A stretch of 56,649 nucleotides of DNA, from contig JAJRSA010000025.1 in assembly GCA_024279035.1 (NCBI GenBank), positions 1 through 56,649 of the forward strand. Reading direction: 5' to 3'. The notes under the pieces are model-generated. The model searched no databases. It saw nothing but the letters and a program-made list of their open reading frames with translations, and was not told the DNA's origin. Source of the DNA: Alphaproteobacteria bacterium (GTDB lineage: Bacteria > Pseudomonadota > Alphaproteobacteria > Micavibrionales > Micavibrionaceae). A program made the position numbers and the translations under genes. Shown one piece after another: positions 16,865 to 23,474 of the stretch; position 1 is the stretch's first letter, and the number at the start of each line of letters is the position of its first letter.

Positions 16865-19708
16865 ATGATGTCTGTGCGGAAAAAAATTGTTTGGGGTTTG
16901 AGTGTGGGCGCATGTCTTTGGGGATCTGCTTCTTGGGCAGCAACTGTGCGTGCCTATGAGAAAGAGGATGTGTCTCGTATTGTGATTGAGTCCACTAAGA
17001 CTCCTTCTTATGTCTTCAAGAAGATGTCACACGACACATACCATATTGAACTTTCTCAAGAGACGCTGGATGAGGGGATTTCTTCTATCCAAAATCTTGC
17101 GCGAGTCTCTAACTCTTCCCTTCACACTCAAAACACCCTGATTTTAACACTCCCGTCTGCGACACGCATAAAACATTTTAAAACAGGGCAAAAGATCATC
17201 ATTGATCTACAAGGAACAGCACCAAAAAAAACTGGGACACCTCTTAAATCCCTCTCTGTAAAAACACAAAAAGGAGCGCCTATTAACGTCCCTCCTGTCC
17301 AACAAACACACACGGGAGACAATAATACCGTCCATCTTACCCATGATCATGTAGCACAGATCACAGCGACAGAGACCATCAGTGTCGCCGCCTTTATCCG
17401 TCATAATGTCTTGTGGCTTGTGGTTGATAAACCTGATTTTCTCATTCCTCCTCAGATCAAAGGCAGGCAACAAGATCTCTTTGCACCTTTTGAACGCATT
17501 GAACTTCCCCAAGCGACAGCCTTTAAAACCTCTTTGCCATACACAGACACACCCTTATATTTTTATGCAGAAGGCGGGGGGCTTATTTGGAGAGTGATCC
17601 TAACGCCTGATCAAGAGAAGGCCAAAGAAGGGAAAACCCTCATACCAACAGACACCGCATTGGAATGGGGAGATAGCGAGGCACACCGTGTCATTCAAAT
17701 AAGTGACCCTGATTTTGAAGATCAAATCACAGTCGTCACATCTAAAAAAGTAAGTGCATCTCTCAATCAGACAACAGACTATGTTGAACTCACGTCTCTG
17801 CCGTCTTTTATTGGCCTTGCGTTCTTACCCAAGACCGAAGATATAAAAATATCATTACAGCCTGAGAAGATCATCCTCTCAAGACCTTCTGGGCTTCATG
17901 TGTCTGCCCGAGAAGATCTTCCTCATTTATTCTTAGACCATCGTTTTGGAGACACAGCCCCTTTGCCTTTGGATGACTATAAAAACTTAAAACGTATTTA
18001 TCGTTTTGATGAGTGGCAGATGGGCGGGATGGAAAATCTTCCAGATAATAAACGCCTTCTTCTCTCCAGCGCATCGGGAAAAGAGTCACAAGATCGCGTG
18101 AATGATCTGATGAAATTAGCGCGCCTTAAACTCTCCAATGGGCGTGCTGCAGAGGCCATTGGGTTTATAAATCTGACCCAAGATCTATATCCAGAAATTG
18201 CGGAAAGTCCTGAATTTATTGCGCTCCGCGGTGCTGCTCATGCGCTTAGCGGACAACATGATCTGGCCTTTGAAGATTTCAACCATCCTGCCCTCAAACC
18301 CTATGACGAGATTACATTGTGGAAGGCTTATTCCTTGGCAGGCTTAGAAGATTGGAATCAAGCCAGAACCCATCTCCCCCCTGATGTCGGAATGGTCAGC
18401 CTCTATCCTGCGCCCCTTCAACATAAACTCGCCCTTGTGCTCGCAGAAATTGCACTCCGACAGGGACGTATCAGAGATGGTGAAGATTTGTTAAGCCTTG
18501 TGCGTGATCATTCTGATATATTGCCTCCATCTGACACAGCCACCCTTAAATATTTATCAGGAGAAGCCGCCCGTCAACAGACAGATTTCAAAGAAGCGAT
18601 TGCCCTGTGGACCCCTTTGACCACTGGTTCCGATGATTTTTATCGGGCAAAAGCAGGATTAGCGCTGACCAGACTGCTCTATGAGGACAAAAAAATCTCC
18701 CCTCAAGAGGCCATCGATCGTTTGGAACGTTTGAGATACGCATGGCGAGGTGATGATCTTGAAACTCAAATTAACTATCGTTTGGGACAGACTTATCTTG
18801 ATAATAAAAATTATATTCAAGGCCTCAATATTATGCGCAAAGCCGCTAGCCGTTCCCCCGATCCAGAGCTGGCACAAGAGATTGCATCAAACATGACACA
18901 GGCCTTTCATGATGTTTTCACAACAGAGCGTATTAATGAACTGGATCCACTCGACACCATTACGCTTTATGAAGAATTCTCCGAGCTTTCTCCTGCAGGA
19001 CAAGATGGACAACGCCTGATCCAAAATCTTGCAGAACGCCTTATTGAGATTGATCTTTTGGGACGCGCAGCAACACTTCTCAAAACCCAAGTAGATCAAG
19101 AGTTAAGTGGAAAAGAGGGCGCACAGATTGCCCTTCGTCTTGCCAGTATTGAGCTTGCCGATCAAAAGCCATCTCTTGCACTCAAAAGCCTGAGAAAAGC
19201 TGAAACATTTTTGAAGGGAGAGACAGGAGATCTTATCCCTCTCAAACACAATATAGGATTGTTAAAAGCCCATGCCTATTCCTTGCTTAAACGACCTGAC
19301 AATGCCCTGATCACGCTCTCACGCCTTCATCAAAACGCACAGACCCTCCAGATGCGCGCCGATATTGCATGGCGTGCCTCGCGGTGGCAGGATGCCTCAG
19401 ATGCTTTGGAAGAGCTCATCAATCGTGAAAATATCAACCTCAATACACCATTAAGTGATGACCATAGAGATTTAATCCTCAACTGGGCAGTAACCCTTAA
19501 TCTCTCTGACAATCGCTACGTCTTGAATAGCAGTCGAGAACGATTTGGGTCTGTCATGAAACAGACAAACAAAGCCCAAGAATTTGACGTCATCACCCGC
19601 CCTCACCAAAATGTTTTCCTCGCCGACCGTAAAACCATTGAAAATATTGTGGCAGAGGTGGATATATTTAAAGGCTTTTTAGAAAATTACAAAAAAGACG
19701 TGAATTAG
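16865..19708 (+). CDS. Large secreted TPR-repeat protein of the motor gene cluster
   Basis: About 947 residues. A basic N-terminus and hydrophobic stretch ending SASWA-A form a signal peptide, so it is periplasmic or outer-membrane associated. Residues ~30-370 are beta-rich, partly like an AMIN-type domain (VSRIVIESTKTPSYVFKK, then IIIDLQG). From about 420 to the end are helical hairpin repeats of TPR type (LARLKLSNGRAAEAIGFINL, LALVLAEIALRQGRIRDGE and others). The start is uncertain: ATGs at 16865 and 16868 or GTG at 16847, none with a strong ribosome-binding site. It follows motB by about 55 bases in the same direction. I recall similar TPR proteins near fliM in other alphaproteobacteria; function is unknown, perhaps anchoring the motor to the envelope. 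Confidence 0.8.
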   Translation: MMSVRKKIVWGLSVGACLWGSASWAATVRAYEKEDVSRIVIESTKTPSYVFKKMSHDTYHIELSQETLDEGISSIQNLARVSNSSLHTQNTLILTLPSATRIKHFKTGQKIIIDLQGTAPKKTGTPLKSLSVKTQKGAPINVPPVQQTHTGDNNTVHLTHDHVAQITATETISVAAFIRHNVLWLVVDKPDFLIPPQIKGRQQDLFAPFERIELPQATAFKTSLPYTDTPLYFYAEGGGLIWRVILTPDQEKAKEGKTLIPTDTALEWGDSEAHRVIQISDPDFEDQITVVTSKKVSASLNQTTDYVELTSLPSFIGLAFLPKTEDIKISLQPEKIILSRPSGLHVSAREDLPHLFLDHRFGDTAPLPLDDYKNLKRIYRFDEWQMGGMENLPDNKRLLLSSASGKESQDRVNDLMKLARLKLSNGRAAEAIGFINLTQDLYPEIAESPEFIALRGAAHALSGQHDLAFEDFNHPALKPYDEITLWKAYSLAGLEDWNQARTHLPPDVGMVSLYPAPLQHKLALVLAEIALRQGRIRDGEDLLSLVRDHSDILPPSDTATLKYLSGEAARQQTDFKEAIALWTPLTTGSDDFYRAKAGLALTRLLYEDKKISPQEAIDRLERLRYAWRGDDLETQINYRLGQTYLDNKNYIQGLNIMRKAASRSPDPELAQEIASNMTQAFHDVFTTERINELDPLDTITLYEEFSELSPAGQDGQRLIQNLAERLIEIDLLGRAATLLKTQVDQELSGKEGAQIALRLASIELADQKPSLALKSLRKAETFLKGETGDLIPLKHNIGLLKAHAYSLLKRPDNALITLSRLHQNAQTLQMRADIAWRASRWQDASDALEELINRENINLNTPLSDDHRDLILNWAVTLNLSDNRYVLNSSRERFGSVMKQTNKAQEFDVITRPHQNVFLADRKTIENIVAEVDIFKGFLENYKKDVN

Positions 19709-19809
19709 AGCGTATAATTTCAAAATTATGGAAAAATATGTCTTGCTTTTTGATTTAGGGGTATGTTAGCGTTTGGATCTACAGTACAAAACATAGAAGG
19801 AGTTTATCA

Positions 19810-19974
19810 ATGGTATCATTTGCGGAACAAAAAAGTAACCCAGAAGACGATCAAATACAAGATACAACCTCCGCATTTCTGGCCGTAGGAACGACTGAGC
19901 CAGCAGAGCCTCAAGAAAAGGATTCTCTTCCCTACGGTGAGTTTAATGAACAGGTTTTGAACTGTCAGTGCTGA
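19810..19974 (+). CDS. Small protein, 54 aa, unknown function
   Basis: A 54-codon frame with a strong ribosome-binding site (GAAGGAG, seven bases before the ATG) in the gap between the TPR gene and fliP. The product begins MVSFAEQKSNPEDDQ, is acidic and Glu/Gln/Pro rich, has no membrane segment, and ends in the motif NCQC. It stops six bases before the stop of the convergent fliP, the same tight packing as at other convergent junctions here. Upstream at about 19745-19770 is a plausible sigma-70-like stretch (TTGCTT and TATGTT), so it may have its own promoter. I do not recognise it. Confidence 0.65.
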   Translation: MVSFAEQKSNPEDDQIQDTTSAFLAVGTTEPAEPQEKDSLPYGEFNEQVLNCQC

Positions 19975-19980
19975 CTAGCC

Positions 19981-20757
19981 CTATCCATCTCCCACATCGA
20001 GCGGAATAACATCGAAGCTCTGGATTAATGATCCCGTGATGAGATTCCAGCCATCGACGAGAACGAAGAAGACAATCTTGAAGGGAAGAGAAATCATAAT
20101 CGGAGGAAGCATCATCATCCCCATCGACATCAAAATCGCGGCTGTGACCATATCGATGATAAGGAACGGCAAGAAGATCATAAACCCAATCTCAAACGCA
20201 CGCCGTAATTCAGAAATCATAAAGGCAGGGACGAGCACTTGGAGAGGAATATCCTCTTTGGTTTCATAAGTGCTTTCGCCCCTCATCTCTGTGAAGAGAA
20301 TTAGGTCTTTTTCTCGCACTTGCATCAACATAAAGCCTTTAAAAGGTTCCACTGTGCGCTCAAACGCTTCCAGCTCATCAATTTCTTCATTGATTAATGG
20401 CTCTAATCCTTGGTTATAGGCCGCTTCAAACGTAGGAGCCATAATGAAGAATGTTAAAAATAACGCCAAAGAAATAAGAACTGTGTTCGGAGGGGTTTGT
20501 TGAATCCCTATCGCTGTTCTCAAGAAGGAAAACACCACAATAATCCGTGTAAAGGATGTCATCATGACCAAAATAGAGGGCGCTAAAGACAAAATCGTCA
20601 TGATCGCAACAAGCTGAATCACACGCCCCGTCACAGTCCCACTATTTTCACTGCCTAAATCAAGGGTCATGGCTTGCGCAAAAACATCTGTAGGAATGAA
20701 TAACAGAGCACACAGCACAGAAATGATAACCATTATATGGGTATTCTTACATGTCAT
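19981..20757 (-). CDS. fliP: Flagellar export gate protein FliP
   Basis: FliP forms the core of the flagellar type III export gate with FliQ and FliR. It has a cleavable N-terminal signal (VIISVLCALLFIPTDVFA), the conserved SLAPSILVMMTSFTRIIVV helix and the FLRTAIGIQQTPPN segment, then C-terminal helices with FLIIDMVTAAILMSMGMMMLPP and DGWNLITGSLI. 258 residues is typical. A GAGGCGG sequence lies upstream. The start overlaps the end of fliO by 11 bases, as is usual for fliO-fliP. fliQ and fliR are not adjacent. Confidence 0.96.
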   Translation of the reverse strand: MTCKNTHIMVIISVLCALLFIPTDVFAQAMTLDLGSENSGTVTGRVIQLVAIMTILSLAPSILVMMTSFTRIIVVFSFLRTAIGIQQTPPNTVLISLALFLTFFIMAPTFEAAYNQGLEPLINEEIDELEAFERTVEPFKGFMLMQVREKDLILFTEMRGESTYETKEDIPLQVLVPAFMISELRRAFEIGFMIFLPFLIIDMVTAAILMSMGMMMLPPIMISLPFKIVFFVLVDGWNLITGSLIQSFDVIPLDVGDG

Positions 20758-21037
20758 ATTTTTCCGCCTCTGTTTGTACTATTTTGATATTGGTCTCCAC
20801 AACGATCTCACTATTGTGCCCCAAAACAAGTAAATGCTCTTGGCTATCACGCTGAATTAAAATCGCACGACGTTTATGATCCAGTGGTAAAATCTCCACA
20901 ATTTTTAAACGTTTCTCTTTTTTGAGGGGCATATGACGTCCGCCAGAAATGAGCTTCAAGATCAAGGCCAGCGCTGCCATCATTGCGATGACAAGGAGGA
21001 GGGCTAATAAATACTGTAAGAGTGTTGTTATTTCCAT
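20747..21037 (-). CDS. fliO: Flagellar export protein FliO
   Basis: A 96-residue FliO: short periplasmic N-terminus, one transmembrane helix (LLQYLLALLLVIAMMAALALIL), then a cytoplasmic FliO/MopB domain with LKIVEILPLDHKRRAILIQ and LLVLG, the conserved beta segment. FliO is an assembly factor for the FliP ring. It overlaps fliP and follows a palindromic repeat (21051-21152) that separates it from the FlhB-like pair upstream on the same strand. Confidence 0.9.
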   Translation of the reverse strand: MEITTLLQYLLALLLVIAMMAALALILKLISGGRHMPLKKEKRLKIVEILPLDHKRRAILIQRDSQEHLLVLGHNSEIVVETNIKIVQTEAEKYDM

Positions 21038-21050
21038 GCGTGCTCTACTC

Positions 21051-21152
21051 CATCCCCGAGGACATGCAACGCATGTCTATACGTCGGGGATCCACAGTCA
21101 GTGGCAGAGCCACTGTCTTCAATCGGCTGGATACCCGCCTACGCGGGTATAA
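21051..21152. repeat. Palindromic intergenic element (copy of the 41-163 core)
   Basis: CATCCCCGAGGACATGC..GCATGTC...CGTCGGGGATCCACA followed by CAGTGGCAGAGCCACTGTCTT and a second hairpin with ACCCGCCTACGCGGGT. This is the same modular core as bases 41-163, with compensatory changes in the last hairpin (CCTGC/GCAGG there, CCCGC/GCGGG here) that preserve pairing. The terminal inverted repeats of the first copy are missing. It lies between the FlhB-like operon genes and fliO on the minus strand. Confidence 0.8.
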
Positions 21153-21187
21153 CAAAAGAGAAAGGGAAGGAAAATGTGGACACTCCA

Positions 21188-21457
21188 TCAAACACCCTCC
21201 CCCGACAATCCATCTTTAAACTCTTGAATACGTCCTGCGAGATCTTCCAGCATTGAAATCATAGATCGTAAATCTTGTTCTGTTTGTTTGGCTATTTCGG
21301 GAGGCGCCGTTTCTATGGCTCCACACAACGCAAAAACATCCCGATCAATCTCTGTCATATCAGGAAGAGTGCCCTGACTCATTTGGTCAAGCGCCTCCTG
21401 AATACGGTCTTTTTGCTTTTGAAGCTCTTTTAAGTAAAGAGAAGCATCATCACTCAT
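21188..21457 (-). CDS. Small helical protein, 89 aa, in the fliO operon
   Basis: An 89-residue, entirely helical-looking soluble protein (KELQKQKDRIQEALDQMSQG, then DLRSMISMLEDLAGRIQEF) with no signal or membrane segment. It overlaps the upstream FlhB-like gene by eight bases, so the two are probably coupled, and it is followed after a palindromic element by fliO and fliP. The size and helical form recall flagellar chaperones or FliT/FlgN-like export helpers, but I see no diagnostic motif. Cytoplasmic, function unknown. Confidence 0.7.
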   Translation of the reverse strand: MSDDASLYLKELQKQKDRIQEALDQMSQGTLPDMTEIDRDVFALCGAIETAPPEIAKQTEQDLRSMISMLEDLAGRIQEFKDGLSGEGV

Positions 21458-21821
21458 CCTCTTTCCCTTTCTCTTGATGTAAAAATTCTTCTAAAATCGC
21501 ATTAAAAGGTTCTGGCTCTCCATTGGCCTTAAAGACATAAGACAAAACTTCCGCGATCGCCATAAACGCTTGCGAGGGTATAGGGCTATCAAGCTCTATT
21601 TTTGCCAGAATTTCAACCAAATCCTTATCTTCACGCACATTTATGCCCGCATCTTGAGCCAATTGCAGAATTTGCTCGGCAATTTTTCCCCGTCCAGCCG
21701 CTGTAATACGGGGCAAGCTCTTTTTGCCGTCCCGAGACTCAATCGCCACAGCGACAGTATCTTCTGGTTTTTTCTTTATATTTAAGGGGATTAGCGGGTC
21801 TTTTGAGTTATATCCATCCAT
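21450..21821 (-). CDS. FlhB C-terminal-domain paralogue (FlhX-like)
   Basis: A 123-residue protein matching only the cytoplasmic C-terminal domain of FlhB/YscU export-switch proteins: TVAVAIESRDGKKSLPRITAAG, then AEQILQLAQDAGINVREDKDLVEIL and the final SPIPSQAFMAIAEVLSYVF. The transmembrane part is absent, and the autocleavage NPTH motif is not present. Such stand-alone paralogues (FlhX or FhlB) can partly replace the FlhB C domain in other bacteria. The start at 21821 has AGGAAG upstream; a longer frame begins in the divergent promoter. This gene is divergent from flgB, whose sigma-54 promoter begins just upstream of its start codon. Confidence 0.85.
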   Translation of the reverse strand: MDGYNSKDPLIPLNIKKKPEDTVAVAIESRDGKKSLPRITAAGRGKIAEQILQLAQDAGINVREDKDLVEILAKIELDSPIPSQAFMAIAEVLSYVFKANGEPEPFNAILEEFLHQEKGKEDE

Positions 21822-21822
21822 T

Positions 21823-21838
21823 TGGCACACTTCCTGCT
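21823..21838 (+). promoter_or_regulatory. Sigma-54 (RpoN) -24/-12 promoter for flgB-flgC-fliE
   Basis: TGGCACACTTCCTGCT on the plus strand fits the consensus TGGCACN5TTGCT with the invariant GG and GC 12 bases apart and one difference in the -12 element. Transcription would begin near 21850, about 32 bases before the flgB ATG. The promoter begins two bases upstream of the divergent FlhB-like start codon and covers its ribosome-binding site on the other strand, so the two genes may interfere. Confidence 0.78.
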
Positions 21839-21881
21839 TCTTCTCTATACACGAACGAATTAACAAAATGGATCGAAGATA

Positions 21882-22292
21882 ATGACATTACAAAATATAG
21901 CACTCTTTCAAGCCATGGGCGCCAAAATGGACTATCTTGATCACCGTCAAAAAGTTATAGCACAAAATATTGCCAATGCCGATACACCAAACTATCGCCC
22001 CAAAGATCTAACAGACGTTGATTTTGGACGGGTTCTAACCAAAGTCACGAAAGATGGATCTGTGCGTATGCGCTCCACACAAGCCAGACATATGCCTGCC
22101 TATAATAATGTACAAGACCCGCGCAATATAAAACAAAAAATGACATACGAAGTTGCCCCTGGTGAGAACTCTGTGATTTTAGAAGAGCAAATGATCAAGG
22201 CCAACAAAATCAACATCGATCATAGCTTAATGCTCAACATCGCAAAGAAGAATATCGGTATGATCCGTATGGCGCTTGGAAATCAGAACTAA
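21882..22292 (+). CDS. flgB: Flagellar proximal rod protein FlgB
   Basis: FlgB is the proximal rod protein at the base of the flagellar axial structure. The N-terminal helix carries HRQKVIAQNIANADTPNYR, the classic rod motif, and the C-terminal helix has ANKINIDHSLMLNIAK. 136 residues is the normal length, and there is no signal peptide because export is by the flagellar type III apparatus. It is the first gene of flgB-flgC-fliE and follows the sigma-54 promoter at 21823. The ribosome-binding site is weak (GAAGATA). Confidence 0.95.
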   Translation: MTLQNIALFQAMGAKMDYLDHRQKVIAQNIANADTPNYRPKDLTDVDFGRVLTKVTKDGSVRMRSTQARHMPAYNNVQDPRNIKQKMTYEVAPGENSVILEEQMIKANKINIDHSLMLNIAKKNIGMIRMALGNQN

Positions 22293-22305
22293 CAGGAGAT
22301 AAAAA

Positions 22306-22719
22306 ATGAGTGATCTTTTTTCAACATTGACAATATCCTCTTACGGCATGCGCGCTCAAGGTGAACGCATCCGCGTCGTCGCAGAAAACTTAGCCAATGC
22401 GGATACCGCTCCTGAAACAAATGGCCAAGACCCTTACACACGCCAAGTCATTTCCTTTAAAAACGTCATGGATCGAGAATTGGGGCATAATGTCGTCAAA
22501 GTAGATGATGTTGAAAAAGTCAAAAAAAATAAATTCATCGAAAAATACATGCCCGATCACCCTGCCGCCAATGAGGGCGGATACGTCAAAATGCCCAATG
22601 TGAATACACTCATCGAAATGATGGATATGCGCGAAGCTCAAAGATCCTACGAAGCAAATCTTGGAATGGTGGAGCAATCCCGTGATATGCTCCTGCGTAC
22701 GATCGACGTTCTGAGATAA
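22306..22719 (+). CDS. flgC: Flagellar proximal rod protein FlgC
   Basis: FlgC is a proximal rod protein. The N-terminal region (STLTISSYGMRAQGERIRVV, then AENLANADT) and the C-terminal helix (VNTLIEMMDMREAQRSYEAN) are diagnostic of the family. 137 residues is typical. It follows flgB by 13 bases with an AGGAGA ribosome-binding site and precedes fliE. Confidence 0.95.
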   Translation: MSDLFSTLTISSYGMRAQGERIRVVAENLANADTAPETNGQDPYTRQVISFKNVMDRELGHNVVKVDDVEKVKKNKFIEKYMPDHPAANEGGYVKMPNVNTLIEMMDMREAQRSYEANLGMVEQSRDMLLRTIDVLR

Positions 22720-22754
22720 ATATGATAGAATAGAAAAATTAGGAGACCCTTAAA

Positions 22755-23054
22755 ATGAACAATATTATCATCCCCTCCATTGCCAACGGCATCGCCACGC
22801 CGTCAAAAAATGGAGTCTCTGCACAGCCTCAAGGAGGCGCTTCTTTCGGAGAGATTCTACGCATCACCGCAGAAAATACAGTAGAGACCTTGAAAAACAG
22901 CGAAAAAATATCTGCACAAGCCATCACAGGCACTGCCGATCTCAATGATGTTGTCCAAGCTGTCACCTCCGCAGAACTCACTCTCCAAACCGTAATGGCT
23001 GTCCGTGATCGTGCCGTCAGCGCCCTTCAGGAAATTTTAAGAATGCCAATTTAA
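22755..23054 (+). CDS. fliE: Flagellar hook-basal body complex protein FliE
   Basis: FliE links the MS ring to the rod. The 99-residue protein has a variable N-terminus and the conserved C-terminal half: ADLNDVVQAVTSAELTLQTV, then RDRAVSALQEILRMPI, which matches the family end (YQEIMRMQV-like). It follows flgC by 35 bases with AGGAGA upstream. It is the last recognisable flagellar gene here; fliQ and flhB, often next, are absent. Confidence 0.93.
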   Translation: MNNIIIPSIANGIATPSKNGVSAQPQGGASFGEILRITAENTVETLKNSEKISAQAITGTADLNDVVQAVTSAELTLQTVMAVRDRAVSALQEILRMPI

Positions 23055-23074
23055 CACCTTCCCCACATCACCTC

Positions 23075-23141
23075 CGATGATAGACATATCAGTGGAAAAA
23101 CCACTATCTTGAATGGAGTCCTGCCTCCGCAGGTAATGACG
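23075..23141. repeat. Partial palindromic intergenic element after fliE
   Basis: Contains the CAGTGGAAAAACCACT hairpin and a CCTGCCTCCGCAGG hairpin followed by TAATGACG, i.e. the second half of the element at 1-201, but lacks the leading CCCCGA/TCGGGG hairpin. It lies about 20 bases after fliE and may stabilise or end that transcript. The flanking sequence is otherwise unremarkable. Confidence 0.65.
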
Positions 23142-23234
23142 AATTAAGGGGTGACATCCTCCCTTGCTTAATCCGAGCAAAAAGGGCTATATACTGGAAA
23201 TTATAGAGACCATTACGTTGAAAAGAGAAACCCA

Positions 23235-23450
23235 TTGTCTGTCGAGAAAAAATCATTGAAGAAAAAAGGGATGATCATCACCCTTCTTGTTGTTCTTTAT
23301 TTTGGGAGTACAGTTCCCGTTGGTTTATTTTTGTACTCTCTTAAATCAAACCTTGGCATCAATGTCTTTTCAAAAACAGGATTTCATAGCTATATGCATT
23401 GTTTACGAGAACAAGCCTATCGCACCAAAATAAAACAGAAGAATGAATAA
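23235..23450 (+). CDS. Small single-TM membrane protein, 71 aa (start uncertain)
   Basis: A short basic N-terminus, one hydrophobic helix (IITLLVVLYFGSTVPVGLFLY), and a basic tail. The frame opens with TTG at 23235; an ATG at 23271, preceded by a purine-rich stretch, would give a 59-residue protein beginning at the helix. It lies between the flagellar region and the Wzc-like gene, 24 bases upstream of the latter on the same strand, so it may be the first gene of the polysaccharide unit. I do not recognise it. Confidence 0.5.
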   Translation: MSVEKKSLKKKGMIITLLVVLYFGSTVPVGLFLYSLKSNLGINVFSKTGFHSYMHCLREQAYRTKIKQKNE

Positions 23451-23474
23451 GCATTATAAAAGGGTATAGACCTC

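Noticed and set aside
19728-19760. Possible sigma-54 site before the 54-aa gene
   Set aside because: The GG and GC are 15 rather than 12 bases apart.
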